64,000 nucleotides of DNA from Pseudomonadota bacterium. GTDB lineage: Bacteria; Pseudomonadota; Alphaproteobacteria; Reyranellales; Reyranellaceae. Positions 1 to 8,276 of the stretch are shown here, piece by piece. The stretch is taken from positions 19,194 to 83,193 of the forward strand of contig JAFEFF010000214.1 in assembly GCA_018240745.1 (NCBI GenBank), in the 5' to 3' direction. Each line of letters begins with the position of its first letter. The stretch's first letter is position 1. The notes under the pieces were generated by a model. It saw only the letters and a list, made by a program, of their open reading frames with translations, was not told the DNA's origin and made no database searches. Both the position numbers and the translations under genes were made by a program.

Positions 1-1364
1 AAGGCGAGCTGGCCGAGGGCTGGAAGGCGGCCGAGGACTTCAAATCCTACACCGTGAAGCTGCGCGAGGACGTGAAGTTCCACGACGGCCATCCGATGAC
101 CGCCGACGACGTGGTCTACTCGGTCGACGAGATCTGGAAGAAGTATGCCGCACCCGCCTCGATGCCCGACTACACCGGCACCGAGGCCCCCTACGCCGGC
201 ACCGTCGTCATCAAGTTCTCCAGGCCAATGCCGGAATTCACCTTCGCCTCGCTGCTGAGCAGCCCGGCGAGCTACATCGTGCCGAAGCACGTCTATGCCG
301 GCAGCGATCCGGCCGGCAATCCGGCGAACAACGCGCCGGTCGGCACCGGCCCCTGGAAGTTCAAGACGTGGGTCCGCGGCAGCCATTTCGAGTACGCCCG
401 CAACGACGACTACTGGCGGCCGGGCTTCCCCTATATGGACCACCTGGTCCTTCGCTTCGTCCGCGATCCCGCCGGCCGCGCCGCCGCGATCGAGTCGGGC
501 GAGATCCAGATCGGCGTGTTCGATGCGATCGCCGCGGCCGACATCAAGCGCCTGACCGCCATGCCCGGGTTCGTCGCCACCACGCAGGGCTACGAGGAAG
601 CGGTGTGGGCGACCACGATGGAGTGCAACTGCCGCAAGCCGCTGTTCGCCAAGCGCGAAGTACGGCAAGCGATGTTCTTTGCGGTCAATCGGGAGCACAT
701 CGCCAAGACGGTCTACTACGGCTATGCGCGGCCGGGTACCGGGCCGATCTTCTCGGCGAACACCGAGTTCTATTCACCGGACACGTTCAGCACCGCCTAC
801 GATCCCAGGAAAGCGGCAGCGCTGCTCGACGCGGCGGGCCACAAGAAGCCCGCCAAGGGCTCGCGCTTCCGCATCACTCTCGTGGCCGGCGGCTGGTTCG
901 CCGACAACGGCCGGGTGGCCGGCATCGTCAAGCAGGGGCTGGAGGAGATCGGTATCGCCGTCGAGCTCGCAGTGCCCGACCGCGCCGCCGCGATCAAGCG
1001 CATCTACACCGATTACGACTTCGACCTCGCGATCTCCAACCAGCAGAACCCGTCGGAGCCGGTGCCGATCACCACGCAATACTTCACCACCGACGGCATC
1101 AAGAAGGCCGTGCCGTTCCGCAACGCCTCGGGCTTCTCCTCGCCCGAGATGGATGAGCTGGTCGAGAAGATCAAGGTCGAGACCGAGCCGGCCCGGCGCC
1201 GCTCGCTGGTGGTCGACTTCGAGAAGCTCGCCGCACTGGAGGCGTGCAATCTGCCGCTGGTCGAGGTCGAGACCAGCACCGTCGCCAGCATCCGGGTGCA
1301 GAACTACGCCAACACCCCCAACACCCTTGCGGCGAGCTGGCACGACGTCTGGCTGGCCGCCTAG
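1..1364 (+). CDS. Peptide/solute ABC transporter periplasmic binding protein, 5' truncated
   Basis: The reading frame is open from base 3, so the gene starts outside the window; about 453 C-terminal residues remain. The sequence is typical of family 5 (DppA/OppA-like) extracytoplasmic binding proteins: near the visible start it has VKFHDGHPMTADDVVYSV, the usual 'FHDG.P.tA.DVv.s' segment, followed by GTGPWKFKTW and RNDDYWRPG, all hallmarks of this fold. Such proteins deliver peptides or other solutes to a DppBCDF-type permease. The signal peptide and permease genes are not visible; downstream genes are unrelated, so this is probably the last gene of its operon. The substrate cannot be told from sequence. 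The stop is followed by a hairpin at 1427-1466. Confidence 0.9.
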   Translation, partial: GELAEGWKAAEDFKSYTVKLREDVKFHDGHPMTADDVVYSVDEIWKKYAAPASMPDYTGTEAPYAGTVVIKFSRPMPEFTFASLLSSPASYIVPKHVYAGSDPAGNPANNAPVGTGPWKFKTWVRGSHFEYARNDDYWRPGFPYMDHLVLRFVRDPAGRAAAIESGEIQIGVFDAIAAADIKRLTAMPGFVATTQGYEEAVWATTMECNCRKPLFAKREVRQAMFFAVNREHIAKTVYYGYARPGTGPIFSANTEFYSPDTFSTAYDPRKAAALLDAAGHKKPAKGSRFRITLVAGGWFADNGRVAGIVKQGLEEIGIAVELAVPDRAAAIKRIYTDYDFDLAISNQQNPSEPVPITTQYFTTDGIKKAVPFRNASGFSSPEMDELVEKIKVETEPARRRSLVVDFEKLAALEACNLPLVEVETSTVASIRVQNYANTPNTLAASWHDVWLAA

Positions 1365-1426
1365 ACGAGGGCATGCCAGGAGCTCGCGGTCCAAAAGAGC
1401 ATGAGAAGACGCGCCACTTGAAGCAG

Positions 1427-1466
1427 GCATATTCCGTCCGGCCGATTCCGGCCGAACGGAATATGC
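1427..1466. repeat. Intergenic inverted repeat (hairpin)
   Basis: The 11-base arms GCATATTCCGT (1427-1437) and ACGGAATATGC (1456-1466) are perfect reverse complements, and the inner CGGCC/GGCCG can extend the stem after a one-base mismatch. There is no T tract on either side, so it is not a standard terminator. It lies between the binding-protein gene and the cytochrome gene. Just upstream, around 1406, is GAAGACGCGCCACT, which recurs at 8240 next to a much larger inverted repeat. Confidence 0.7.
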
Positions 1467-1524
1467 TCTGGCTCTCGGCTGGTCTAGGGTTGGCCGATTC
1501 AGGTCGGCCGGAGAGACGAGAGAC

Positions 1525-2811
1525 GTGGCGCGGCACATTCTGGGAGCCCTGGGCGTTGCTGCCGTCGCCGTGGTCGCGCTGCTGGCCTTCGCCTACCGCC
1601 CGGCGTTTGCGCCGATCGCGCCACCGGCCGCAGCGGGCTTTCCGCCCGAGCTGGTTGCGGCCGGGGAGACGCTGGCCGGCGCCGGCAACTGCATCAACTG
1701 CCACACCGCGCCAGGCGGGCCCGCCAACGCCGGTGGAAAGGTGACCCATACGCGGGTCGGCCGCTTCTATTCGCCCAATCTCACGCCCGACGCCGAAACC
1801 GGCATCGGCAACTGGTCGCAGGCCGCCTTCACGCGGGCGCTGCGCGAGGGCGTGTCGCGCGACGGCCGCCACCTGTTCCCGGTGTTCCCCTACCCGCACT
1901 ACACGCAGCTCACCGATGCCGACATCGAGGCGCTCTATGCCTACTTCATGACCCGGCCGCCGGTGAAGGCGCCGGGCCGGCCGAACACGGTTCTGTTTCC
2001 GCTCGACATCCGGGCATTGCAGGCGGTGTGGAAGGCCCTCTTCTTCAAGCCCGGCCCCTATCGCCCGGACCCCGGCCACGACACGCGCTGGAATCGCGGC
2101 GCCTATCTCGCCGAGGCGGTCGCGGCCTGCGCCGATTGCCATACCGATCGCAACGGCGTCGGCGCCGAGCAGGTCGGCCATCCCTACGCCGGCGCGATGA
2201 TCGACGGCTGGTATGCGACCTCGCTCGACATCAGCCCCTCGCCGGCGCGCTGGACCGAGGACGAGTTCTTCGCCTTTCTGCGGCATGGCGAGAGCCCGCC
2301 GCACGGCGTGGCGTTGGGTCCGATGCGGGCGGTGGTGCGCGGCCTCGCCCGGCTGCCCGACGACGACTTGCGCGCCATGGCGACGTACTTCATCAGCCTC
2401 AACCGGCCGTCCGGCCGCGCGCCGCAACCGGACATCGCCCGAGCCCTGTCGCCGGTCCCGCCGGCCACCGACGTGCAGAAGCGCGGCGCAGCGCTCTATC
2501 TCGAGAGCTGCGCCTCCTGCCATGGCGCGCCGGGCCAGCCGCCGAGCGTCGCCCACTCGCCGATCGGGTTGAGCGAGGCGCTGTGGAACCCGTACCGGCC
2601 GTACAATCTCCTGCTGGCCATGCTCGACGGCGTCGACGGTCACGACGGTCTGCCGGGCGCGATGCCCGCCTTCCGCCGGAAGTTCAGCAACGACGATCTC
2701 ATCGCGATCGCGGACTACCTGCGCGCTTCCTACACCACGTTGCCGCAATGGGGCCTGCTCGAGGAGTCCACCACGCAGGCGGCGCGGAACGATCCGCTAT
2801 CGCTGCGCTGA
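1525..2811 (+). CDS. Tri-haem c-type cytochrome, membrane-anchored or exported
   Basis: 428 residues from a GTG start. Residues 5-25 form a signal or anchor helix. Three covalent haem-binding motifs are visible: CINCH (56-60), CADCH (202-206) and CASCH (329-333), one per cytochrome c domain. This three-domain arrangement is known from cytochrome subunits of alcohol, aldehyde, gluconate and sorbosone dehydrogenases (AdhB-like), which pass electrons from a periplasmic dehydrogenase to ubiquinone or an oxidase. No partner dehydrogenase gene is next to it here, so the electron donor is unknown. The following small secreted-protein gene starts 21 bp after the stop and is probably co-transcribed. 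Confidence 0.9.
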   Translation: MARHILGALGVAAVAVVALLAFAYRPAFAPIAPPAAAGFPPELVAAGETLAGAGNCINCHTAPGGPANAGGKVTHTRVGRFYSPNLTPDAETGIGNWSQAAFTRALREGVSRDGRHLFPVFPYPHYTQLTDADIEALYAYFMTRPPVKAPGRPNTVLFPLDIRALQAVWKALFFKPGPYRPDPGHDTRWNRGAYLAEAVAACADCHTDRNGVGAEQVGHPYAGAMIDGWYATSLDISPSPARWTEDEFFAFLRHGESPPHGVALGPMRAVVRGLARLPDDDLRAMATYFISLNRPSGRAPQPDIARALSPVPPATDVQKRGAALYLESCASCHGAPGQPPSVAHSPIGLSEALWNPYRPYNLLLAMLDGVDGHDGLPGAMPAFRRKFSNDDLIAIADYLRASYTTLPQWGLLEESTTQAARNDPLSLR

Positions 2812-2832
2812 GTTTGGTCTAAGATCGCCCGC

Positions 2833-3387
2833 ATGCTGCTGCGCCGCTTCTCTTTCGCCGCCGCCCTCGCCCTGGTGGCCGGCGCCGCATCCGCCCAGAC
2901 CATGGCGTTCGGCTGTCCCAAGCCGGGCACGACCTTCACGTTCGACAGCGGCACCAGCATGACGGCGCGCAGCCAGGACGGCATGGACTGCGTCATGCAG
3001 AAGGCCGGCGGCCCGGTGGTCAAAGTGCGCGCGCTGCTGTTCGACAATCCCGGGCCCGACGGCAAGGACATCTCGGCCTTCATCGCCGCGATCAGGCCTG
3101 AGCGGCTGTGGCCGCTCGCGGTCGGCAAGAAGATCGAGGCGTCCTACGACGCCGGCAAGCAGACCTGGACCTACGTGCTGAGTGTCGCGCGGTTCGAGAG
3201 GCGCCTGGGACCGGACGACGCCCTGTTCGACGCCTTCGTCATTGAAATGAACGAGCAGGGCGACAAGGGTTATCGCTCGATCTCACGCTGGTGGGTGTCG
3301 CCGGCGGAGCACTACGCGCTGCGCTACGATTTCAGCAACAGCAACGGCAGCGCCAACCGTGCCGTCGTCACCAGCATCAAGCGTTAG
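2833..3387 (+). CDS. Small secreted protein of unknown function
   Basis: 184 residues with a clear Sec signal peptide: a basic start (MLLRRF), a hydrophobic stretch to about residue 20 and a likely cleavage after ASA. The mature part has two cysteines in its first half (FGCPKPG and MDCVMQ) that could form a disulphide, and ends in a beta-rich, charged region (RSISRWWVSPAEHYALRYDF). I do not recognise a named family. It sits 21 bp behind the tri-haem cytochrome gene on the same strand, so a shared periplasmic role is possible but unproven. It converges with the threonine-dehydratase-like gene on the other strand. Confidence 0.7.
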   Translation: MLLRRFSFAAALALVAGAASAQTMAFGCPKPGTTFTFDSGTSMTARSQDGMDCVMQKAGGPVVKVRALLFDNPGPDGKDISAFIAAIRPERLWPLAVGKKIEASYDAGKQTWTYVLSVARFERRLGPDDALFDAFVIEMNEQGDKGYRSISRWWVSPAEHYALRYDFSNSNGSANRAVVTSIKR

Positions 3388-3423
3388 CCAATGAGCAACC
3401 CTTCCCATTCAGGTGGGGAGGAG

Positions 3424-4347
3424 TTAGACGACCGAGCCGGGATCGGTATTGGCGCCGCAGATCAGGGTGGCGACGCGCTCGCCGGCGGCCGGCCTGTAGG
3501 CGCCGGACATCAGGGCCGCGAGGCCGGTCGCGCCGGACGGCTCGGCGACGATCCGCAGTTCGTCCCACAACGCGCGCTGCGCGGCGCGCACGGCATCGTC
3601 GGTGACGAGGACGGCGTCATGCACCCACTTCTGCGCGACCTCGAAGTTGGGGGTGCCGATGCGGCTGGCGCCCAGCGCATCGGCGGCGATGCCCGAGATC
3701 GCCACGTCGACCGGCTTGCCGGCACGCCGCGCCTCGTACAGCGTCGGCGTGCCCTCGGTCTCGACCGCGACGATCTTGATCCTGTCGCCGACTGCCGCGG
3801 CACAACCGGCGATCAGGCCGCCGCCGCCGACCGCGACCACCAGGGTGTCGAACCTGGCCTGCTCGGCGAATTCCAGCGCGACGCTGCCGGCGCCGGCGAA
3901 CACAACCTCGTCCTCGTAGGCCGGCACGATCAGTGCGCCGGTCTCGGCCGCGCGCTTTTCCGACGCCGCGCGCGCCTCGGCATAGACGGCGCCGACCTGG
4001 TTCACGACCGCGCCATAACTCCTGAGCCGCGCGACCTTGGTCGGCGACGATGTCGTCGGCACGAAGATCTCCGCCTTGTGGCCGAGCGCCCGCGCGGCAT
4101 AGGCAGCGGCGACGCCATGATTGCCGCCCGACGCGGCGACGATGCCGGCGGTCGGCACCTTGCTGGCCAGCAGCTTGTGGAAGGCACCGCGCGCCTTGAA
4201 CGAACCGCCGGGTTGCATCGCCTCGAGCTTGAGCGCGACCGGCGCGGCAACACCCAGCGTGCCGGCCGGCAATTCGATCACCGGCGTGCAGCGTACGTGC
4301 GGCCTGATCTTCTGCCAGGCCGCTTCAACCTCGGAGCGGCCGATCAT
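3424..4347 (-). CDS. Threonine/serine dehydratase-like PLP enzyme
   Basis: 307 residues, a fold-type II PLP enzyme. PGGSFKARGA carries the Schiff-base lysine, SGGNHG binds the substrate carboxylate and GGGGLIAG binds the PLP phosphate. Length and motifs fit the short single-domain threonine ammonia-lyase, serine racemase and hydroxyaspartate dehydratase group; there is no C-terminal ACT regulatory domain. It would deaminate hydroxy-amino acids to 2-oxo acids and ammonia in the cytoplasm. The ATG start at 4347 overlaps the stop of an upstream 47-residue ORF (ATGA), so I chose it rather than longer options. It is the last gene of the coupled set that begins at 8181. The exact substrate is unknown. 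Confidence 0.88.
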   Translation of the reverse strand: MIGRSEVEAAWQKIRPHVRCTPVIELPAGTLGVAAPVALKLEAMQPGGSFKARGAFHKLLASKVPTAGIVAASGGNHGVAAAYAARALGHKAEIFVPTTSSPTKVARLRSYGAVVNQVGAVYAEARAASEKRAAETGALIVPAYEDEVVFAGAGSVALEFAEQARFDTLVVAVGGGGLIAGCAAAVGDRIKIVAVETEGTPTLYEARRAGKPVDVAISGIAADALGASRIGTPNFEVAQKWVHDAVLVTDDAVRAAQRALWDELRIVAEPSGATGLAALMSGAYRPAAGERVATLICGANTDPGSVV

Positions 4348-4487
4348 TGTTCGCGGCAACCCTCGACGCGGCGCGGGGAGTGGTCGAAGTCCGGCGTCGC
4401 GGCGGGCACGGCGTCGCCGCTCAGCCCGTAGCGCCTGGCGGCGCGGCCGACGAAGACATCGAGGAGCTCCTGGCGCAAATCGGTCAT
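4344..4487 (-). CDS. Hidden 47-residue ORF bridging two genes
   Basis: A small ORF (starts MTDLRQELLDVFVGRAARRY, ends VEGCREQ) that fills the gap between the hydrolase and the dehydratase. Its ATG (4485-4487) overlaps the hydrolase stop in an ATGA, and its own stop overlaps the dehydratase start in another ATGA. That pattern is typical of translationally coupled genes and would leave no untranslated gap in the operon. The first 20 residues could form an amphipathic helix; no known domain is visible. It has only a weak ribosome site, so coupling would be needed. It may simply be a chance open frame. Confidence 0.5.
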   Translation of the reverse strand: MTDLRQELLDVFVGRAARRYGLSGDAVPAATPDFDHSPRRVEGCREQ

Positions 4488-5524
4488 GCGCGTTTCTTAG
4501 CACGGACCGGTGGAGGCCGGACCATCGGATAGCCGGGAATCATCGTCAGCGCCTGCCTGAGCGGATCAGGCGCCCAGGCGCGTGTCATGAAATCGCCATG
4601 CATCTCCCACGACCCGCACGACACGAACGCCATCGTGCCGGGCGTCAGCGTCTTGGGCAGCGAATCGGCGTGAGGGATGCGGCGCCTGTCGAGCAGGCTG
4701 CGCAGCATGGCGTTCTCGTCCTTGGTCGATTCGGTGTAGGCGCTCAGCAGGAAGGCGAGTCGCCGGCGCGCCGCCGCCCAGCCGGCGACCTTCTCCTCTT
4801 CGCCATAGAGCGAATCCATCAGGATCAGCCCCTTGATGCGATGGATCGCGCCGCCATAGAGCAGCGAGTAGGCCGCCGAGAGATAGCCGCCGCTATAGGA
4901 GACGATGACCACGCCGGCGGCGTTGAAGTGCGGGCCGACGCGCTTGTCGCCGTAGAGGCGCATCAGCCGCTCGGCCGCCTCGTCGATGTACGCCGCGAAG
5001 TGTCCCGGCCGCCAGAAATTGCCGGCGCTCGAGTCAGGAGCGTCGAAGGCGAGCTGCGGCGCGACGAGGGCGATGTTCTGGCCCGACTCGGCGATCTGGC
5101 GCGGAATTCCCTGCCGCCCGATGACGTCGCGCTCGAGCGTGGCACCCTGGCCGTGCAGGAACAGCACGATCAAGGAAGGCAGTTGCGGATTGTAGCCGGC
5201 CGGCAGGTAGAGCAGCGACCGGCGGTCGCTGTAGGTCGTGTCCTCCCAGCAGACATCGCCCTTGGGCGTGGTGTGGCCGCGCCGCCTGCCCTCGTGCGCG
5301 TCGAGGAACGGTTTCTTCGTGCCGGGGATCAGGCCGCGATAGGGAAAGGCCGATGCGTTGAAGGCGACGAGCTGGGTCTTCGCCTCCTTCAGCGGCTGGG
5401 GGCCGGCGGGCGGGGCGGGTCTGTGGACGACGGCCTTCGGCGCCGGCTTCTGCTTCCCTGTCGTTCGCGCATGCGCGGCCGTCGGCATCAGGAGGGCCCC
5501 CAGCAGCAGCGCGCGGCGGTTCAC
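4484..5524 (-). CDS. Secreted alpha/beta-hydrolase-like protein
   Basis: 346 residues from GTG at 5524, which overlaps the stop of the upstream gene (GTGA). The N-terminus NRRALLLGALLMPTAAHA is an export signal with an Ala-x-Ala cleavage site, so the protein should act in the periplasm. LIVLFLHGQGATLERD holds the oxyanion-loop HG of the alpha/beta hydrolase fold, and IVSYSGGYLSAAY has a nucleophile-elbow-like S-x-S-G-G. A possible late histidine is in SWEMHGDFM. The first 30 mature residues are proline- and lysine-rich. The substrate is unknown; its tight coupling to the spermidine-synthase-like gene suggests a joint role. Confidence 0.75.
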   Translation of the reverse strand: MNRRALLLGALLMPTAAHARTTGKQKPAPKAVVHRPAPPAGPQPLKEAKTQLVAFNASAFPYRGLIPGTKKPFLDAHEGRRRGHTTPKGDVCWEDTTYSDRRSLLYLPAGYNPQLPSLIVLFLHGQGATLERDVIGRQGIPRQIAESGQNIALVAPQLAFDAPDSSAGNFWRPGHFAAYIDEAAERLMRLYGDKRVGPHFNAAGVVIVSYSGGYLSAAYSLLYGGAIHRIKGLILMDSLYGEEEKVAGWAAARRRLAFLLSAYTESTKDENAMLRSLLDRRRIPHADSLPKTLTPGTMAFVSCGSWEMHGDFMTRAWAPDPLRQALTMIPGYPMVRPPPVRAKKRA

Positions 5525-8181
5525 GCAACCGCTGGCCGCTTCGTACCGAGCGGCATCAGCACGGAGAAGAAGGCCGGCAGCGCGACGAGATAGGCGATCG
5601 CGCCGACCAGCACGACGGCGGGCAGGCCGAAGCTGGTGGCGATGATCGGCACCAGCGCAGCGCCAATCACCGAGAAGCAGCCGTTGACGCCCCAGGCCCA
5701 CAGGAACATGTGGTCCTTGCCGAGCCGGCCGAGCGTGGTCATCGCCGTCGGCATCGGGAAGCCCATCAGGAACGCCGGCGGCATCAGCAGCAGCAGGCAG
5801 AGCACGATGCGCACGAGGTACGGCAGGGTGCCGATCCAGTCGAGCGCGTAGTCGATGGTGAAGGCGTAGAGCGCCAGGATGGCGAAGATCGCGAAGAAGA
5901 TCTTCGGCATGATGCTGCGCGCACGGTCGAGGAAGCGTTCCGACGTGAAGCTGCCCAGCCCCGAGAAGACCAGCATGCCGGTGATCAGCACCGAGGCCGA
6001 CACGGTCGGATTGGAGAGCGCGAGCACGAAGTGGGCGATCATGCCGACCTCGACGATGATGTAGCCGAGGCCGAGGCACAGGAAATACAGCATCGTCCCG
6101 GCCTTGCCCGGGTAGCGGCTGAAGATGGTGCGCCAGCCGAAGATCAGCGGGAACAGCACCAGCGTGAAGGCGAAGATCGAGGCGATGCCGAGGGTCGCCC
6201 ACAACAGCAGATAGCCCCACTCGTCCTGCACCAGCTCGAGCCGGTCGAGAAACCGCAGCAGGTCCTTCACCTTGATGTAGGCGGCGAAGTAGGGCTGGTG
6301 ATTGGTGAGCTCGCGGGTGTCGAAGACGTAGTCGTCGGCCACCTTCTGCCAGCCGCCATGGACGTGGAAATGCCAGGCCAGCCGGCCGAGGGTCGTCGCC
6401 GGCACCTTGGGCACCGGCGGTGCGCCGTCGTCGGCCTTCGCCGCGTCCGGGCCGGCCGCCGCCCCCGACACTTCCGGCGGTGGCTTGTCGTGCGGCTCCT
6501 TCTCCTCCTGCGGCGCCGTCGGATCGGGCGGCGGGCCCTCGTAGAAGAACTGGTCGCGATAGTCCTGCAGCACCTGGGCGAGGTCGGAGGTGTCGACCTT
6601 GATGCCCGGGTAGTAGATCTCGTCGAACGACATCGCCCTGGTATGGGCGTTGAGCTTGGCGATCTCCTCGGGCGTGAAGCCGTCACGCTTGTAGAGTACC
6701 GTCGCGGTCGAGAGATAGGCCGAGGCGACGTAGAAGTTCTGCGAGATGTCCGGCCCGCCGACATCGCGCGCCGCGGCCGCCATGGTGGCGTAGAGCTTCA
6801 GCACCGACTTGGGCGGCTCTTCCTTGTTCCACAGCGTGACCGACAGGATGCCGTCGGGCTTCAGCGCCCGCATGTAGTTGGCCATCGCCTCGCGGGTGTA
6901 GGAAAACTTCTCGACGATGGCGAAGCCGCCGGGGCTCGACAGGCCGGCCGAATCGGCGAGCGACAGGTCGACCACGTCGTAGGCGTTCGGCGTATGCCGC
7001 ACGTAGAGACGGCCGTCATAGTCGATGACGGTGATCTTCGGGTTGTTGAGGATGTCGCCGGTGAAGTCGCGCAGCCCCTTGTCGTCGCGGAACGCCGTCA
7101 GGACCGCCGGATTGCCCTCGGCGACGGTGATGTGCTTCGAGCCCTGCTTGAGCGCGACCGCCGTCGAGATGCCGCCGCCGAACTGGACGACGAAGGTGTT
7201 CGGGTCCTTCTTCAGGATGTACGGGTAGTACATCGGCAGATAGCGGAAGTACGCCGTCTCGTCGTCGGGCAGCTCCTTGATGATGCCCGACGGGCCGTCC
7301 GAATCGATGTACATGCCGAGATAGGCGTTGGCCGGCATCTTCTTGAGATTGAAGGCGGCGTTGTCGCTGAGGCCCGGCGCGAAATGCAGGTAGGAGGAGG
7401 AATAGATCTCGAGGTAGCCGAACGGCGAGGCGCGCTCGTAGGTGCGCTTGCTGTCGGGGAACTTGCGCGCGTAAGCCACGCCCTTGTAGTCCGACACCGC
7501 GAGCTTGGGGATGCCGAGCACGCCGGGCGCCACGTAGTGCACCGCGGCCGAAAGCACGGCGACCGCGACGACCGCGAGCATGCCGCGCCGGTCGACGACG
7601 GCGCTGAACCACAGCAGGCTGCCCCCCAGCCACAGCAGCAACGGCGCCATGACGATGTCGTCGGGCTTGAAGACGTAGAGCGCCAGCAGCACCGAGAGGC
7701 CGCACAGGCCGGAGCCGACGAGATCGGCAAAGTACACGCGGTTGAAGGTTTTCTTCGCCTTCAGGAAGACCACGCCGAGATACATCGCGCCGGCCAGGAA
7801 CGGCAGGAAGTAGAGCACGAAGTTGGCGAACAGCCGCCACTTCTGCATCGGGTCGCTGATCAGGAAGATGGCGTTGAACGGCACCTGCTGGGCGACCAGG
7901 TTGCAGACCACCATCAGCGGGCCGAACAGCAGCAGGGCCGTCTTGATCGCGCCCTGCCAGTGGCGCTCGAACCAGCCCTTGGCGACGCACATCACCGCCG
8001 ACATCAGGCCGAAACCGAACATGGCGAGGCTCACGACCAGCGAGCCGAAATGCGCCCAGCTGCCGACCGAGAACACGCGCATGATGCCGATTTGCAGCGC
8101 GATGATGCTGCCGGCGACCAGCCCGACGGACAGGTAGAAGGCAAGCGGCGGCCGGCTGTCGAGATCGACGGTGGAAGTCAG
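5521..8181 (-). CDS. Polytopic membrane protein with spermidine-synthase-like domain (probable CTG start)
   Basis: About 886 residues if translation starts at CTG 8181; the first ATG in frame is at 8082. Starting at 8082 would cut off most of the first membrane helix (LAFYLSVGLVAGSIIALQIG), which is conserved in the fused spermidine-synthase/transporter family. An AGGAGA site lies 7 bases before the CTG. The protein has an N-terminal membrane domain of about six helices, a soluble methyltransferase-like domain in the middle (FVVQFGGGISTAVALKQG, VIDYDGRLYV, YDVVDLSLADS), a proline/acidic-rich linker, and a C-terminal membrane domain of about seven helices. The nucleotide-fold loop is intact, but whether it makes polyamines is unknown. 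It lies downstream of an exported isoaspartate-methyltransferase-like gene. Confidence 0.85.
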   Translation of the reverse strand: MTSTVDLDSRPPLAFYLSVGLVAGSIIALQIGIMRVFSVGSWAHFGSLVVSLAMFGFGLMSAVMCVAKGWFERHWQGAIKTALLLFGPLMVVCNLVAQQVPFNAIFLISDPMQKWRLFANFVLYFLPFLAGAMYLGVVFLKAKKTFNRVYFADLVGSGLCGLSVLLALYVFKPDDIVMAPLLLWLGGSLLWFSAVVDRRGMLAVVAVAVLSAAVHYVAPGVLGIPKLAVSDYKGVAYARKFPDSKRTYERASPFGYLEIYSSSYLHFAPGLSDNAAFNLKKMPANAYLGMYIDSDGPSGIIKELPDDETAYFRYLPMYYPYILKKDPNTFVVQFGGGISTAVALKQGSKHITVAEGNPAVLTAFRDDKGLRDFTGDILNNPKITVIDYDGRLYVRHTPNAYDVVDLSLADSAGLSSPGGFAIVEKFSYTREAMANYMRALKPDGILSVTLWNKEEPPKSVLKLYATMAAAARDVGGPDISQNFYVASAYLSTATVLYKRDGFTPEEIAKLNAHTRAMSFDEIYYPGIKVDTSDLAQVLQDYRDQFFYEGPPPDPTAPQEEKEPHDKPPPEVSGAAAGPDAAKADDGAPPVPKVPATTLGRLAWHFHVHGGWQKVADDYVFDTRELTNHQPYFAAYIKVKDLLRFLDRLELVQDEWGYLLLWATLGIASIFAFTLVLFPLIFGWRTIFSRYPGKAGTMLYFLCLGLGYIIVEVGMIAHFVLALSNPTVSASVLITGMLVFSGLGSFTSERFLDRARSIMPKIFFAIFAILALYAFTIDYALDWIGTLPYLVRIVLCLLLLMPPAFLMGFPMPTAMTTLGRLGKDHMFLWAWGVNGCFSVIGAALVPIIATSFGLPAVVLVGAIAYLVALPAFFSVLMPLGTKRPAVA

Positions 8182-8188
8182 AGCAGGA

Positions 8189-8194
8189 TCTCCT
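8189..8194 (-). promoter_or_regulatory. Ribosome binding site that favours a CTG start
   Basis: On the minus strand AGGAGA lies 7 bases upstream of CTG (8181-8179), which is in frame with the spermidine-synthase-like protein. No ATG, GTG or TTG occurs in frame between the preceding stop and ATG 8082. No comparable site precedes 8082. Confidence 0.55.
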
Positions 8195-8270
8195 GCTGGG
8201 GGCGCGCCACTCCAGTGGCGCGATCATGAATCACGATGAAGACGCGCCACTGGAGTGGCGCGCCCCCAGC
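8195..8270. repeat. 27-bp perfect inverted repeat with 22-base loop
   Basis: Left arm 8195-8221 and right arm 8244-8270 are exact reverse complements over 27 bases (outer GCTGGGGGCGCGCC, inner GTGGCGC side). Each arm is itself nearly palindromic (GCGCCACT-CC-AGTGGCGC). It fills the gap between the isoaspartate-methyltransferase-like gene and the spermidine-synthase-like gene, directly upstream of the latter's ribosome site. There is no T tract. The right edge CGCGCCCCCAGCGA recurs at 15374, and a decayed arm-like sequence is at about 49390, so it belongs to a dispersed repeat family. Confidence 0.9.
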
Positions 8271-8276
8271 GATGAA

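Noticed and set aside
3404..3424. CCCATTCAGGTGGGGAGG hairpin as a terminator between converging genes
   Set aside because: The stem is imperfect and no T tract follows on either strand, so I did not list it as a terminator.
5710..8229. Long plus-strand open frame opposite the spermidine-synthase-like gene
   Set aside because: Composition (runs of Arg, His, Glu, Asp and no domain) is that of an antisense shadow; the minus frame has clear membrane helices and motifs.
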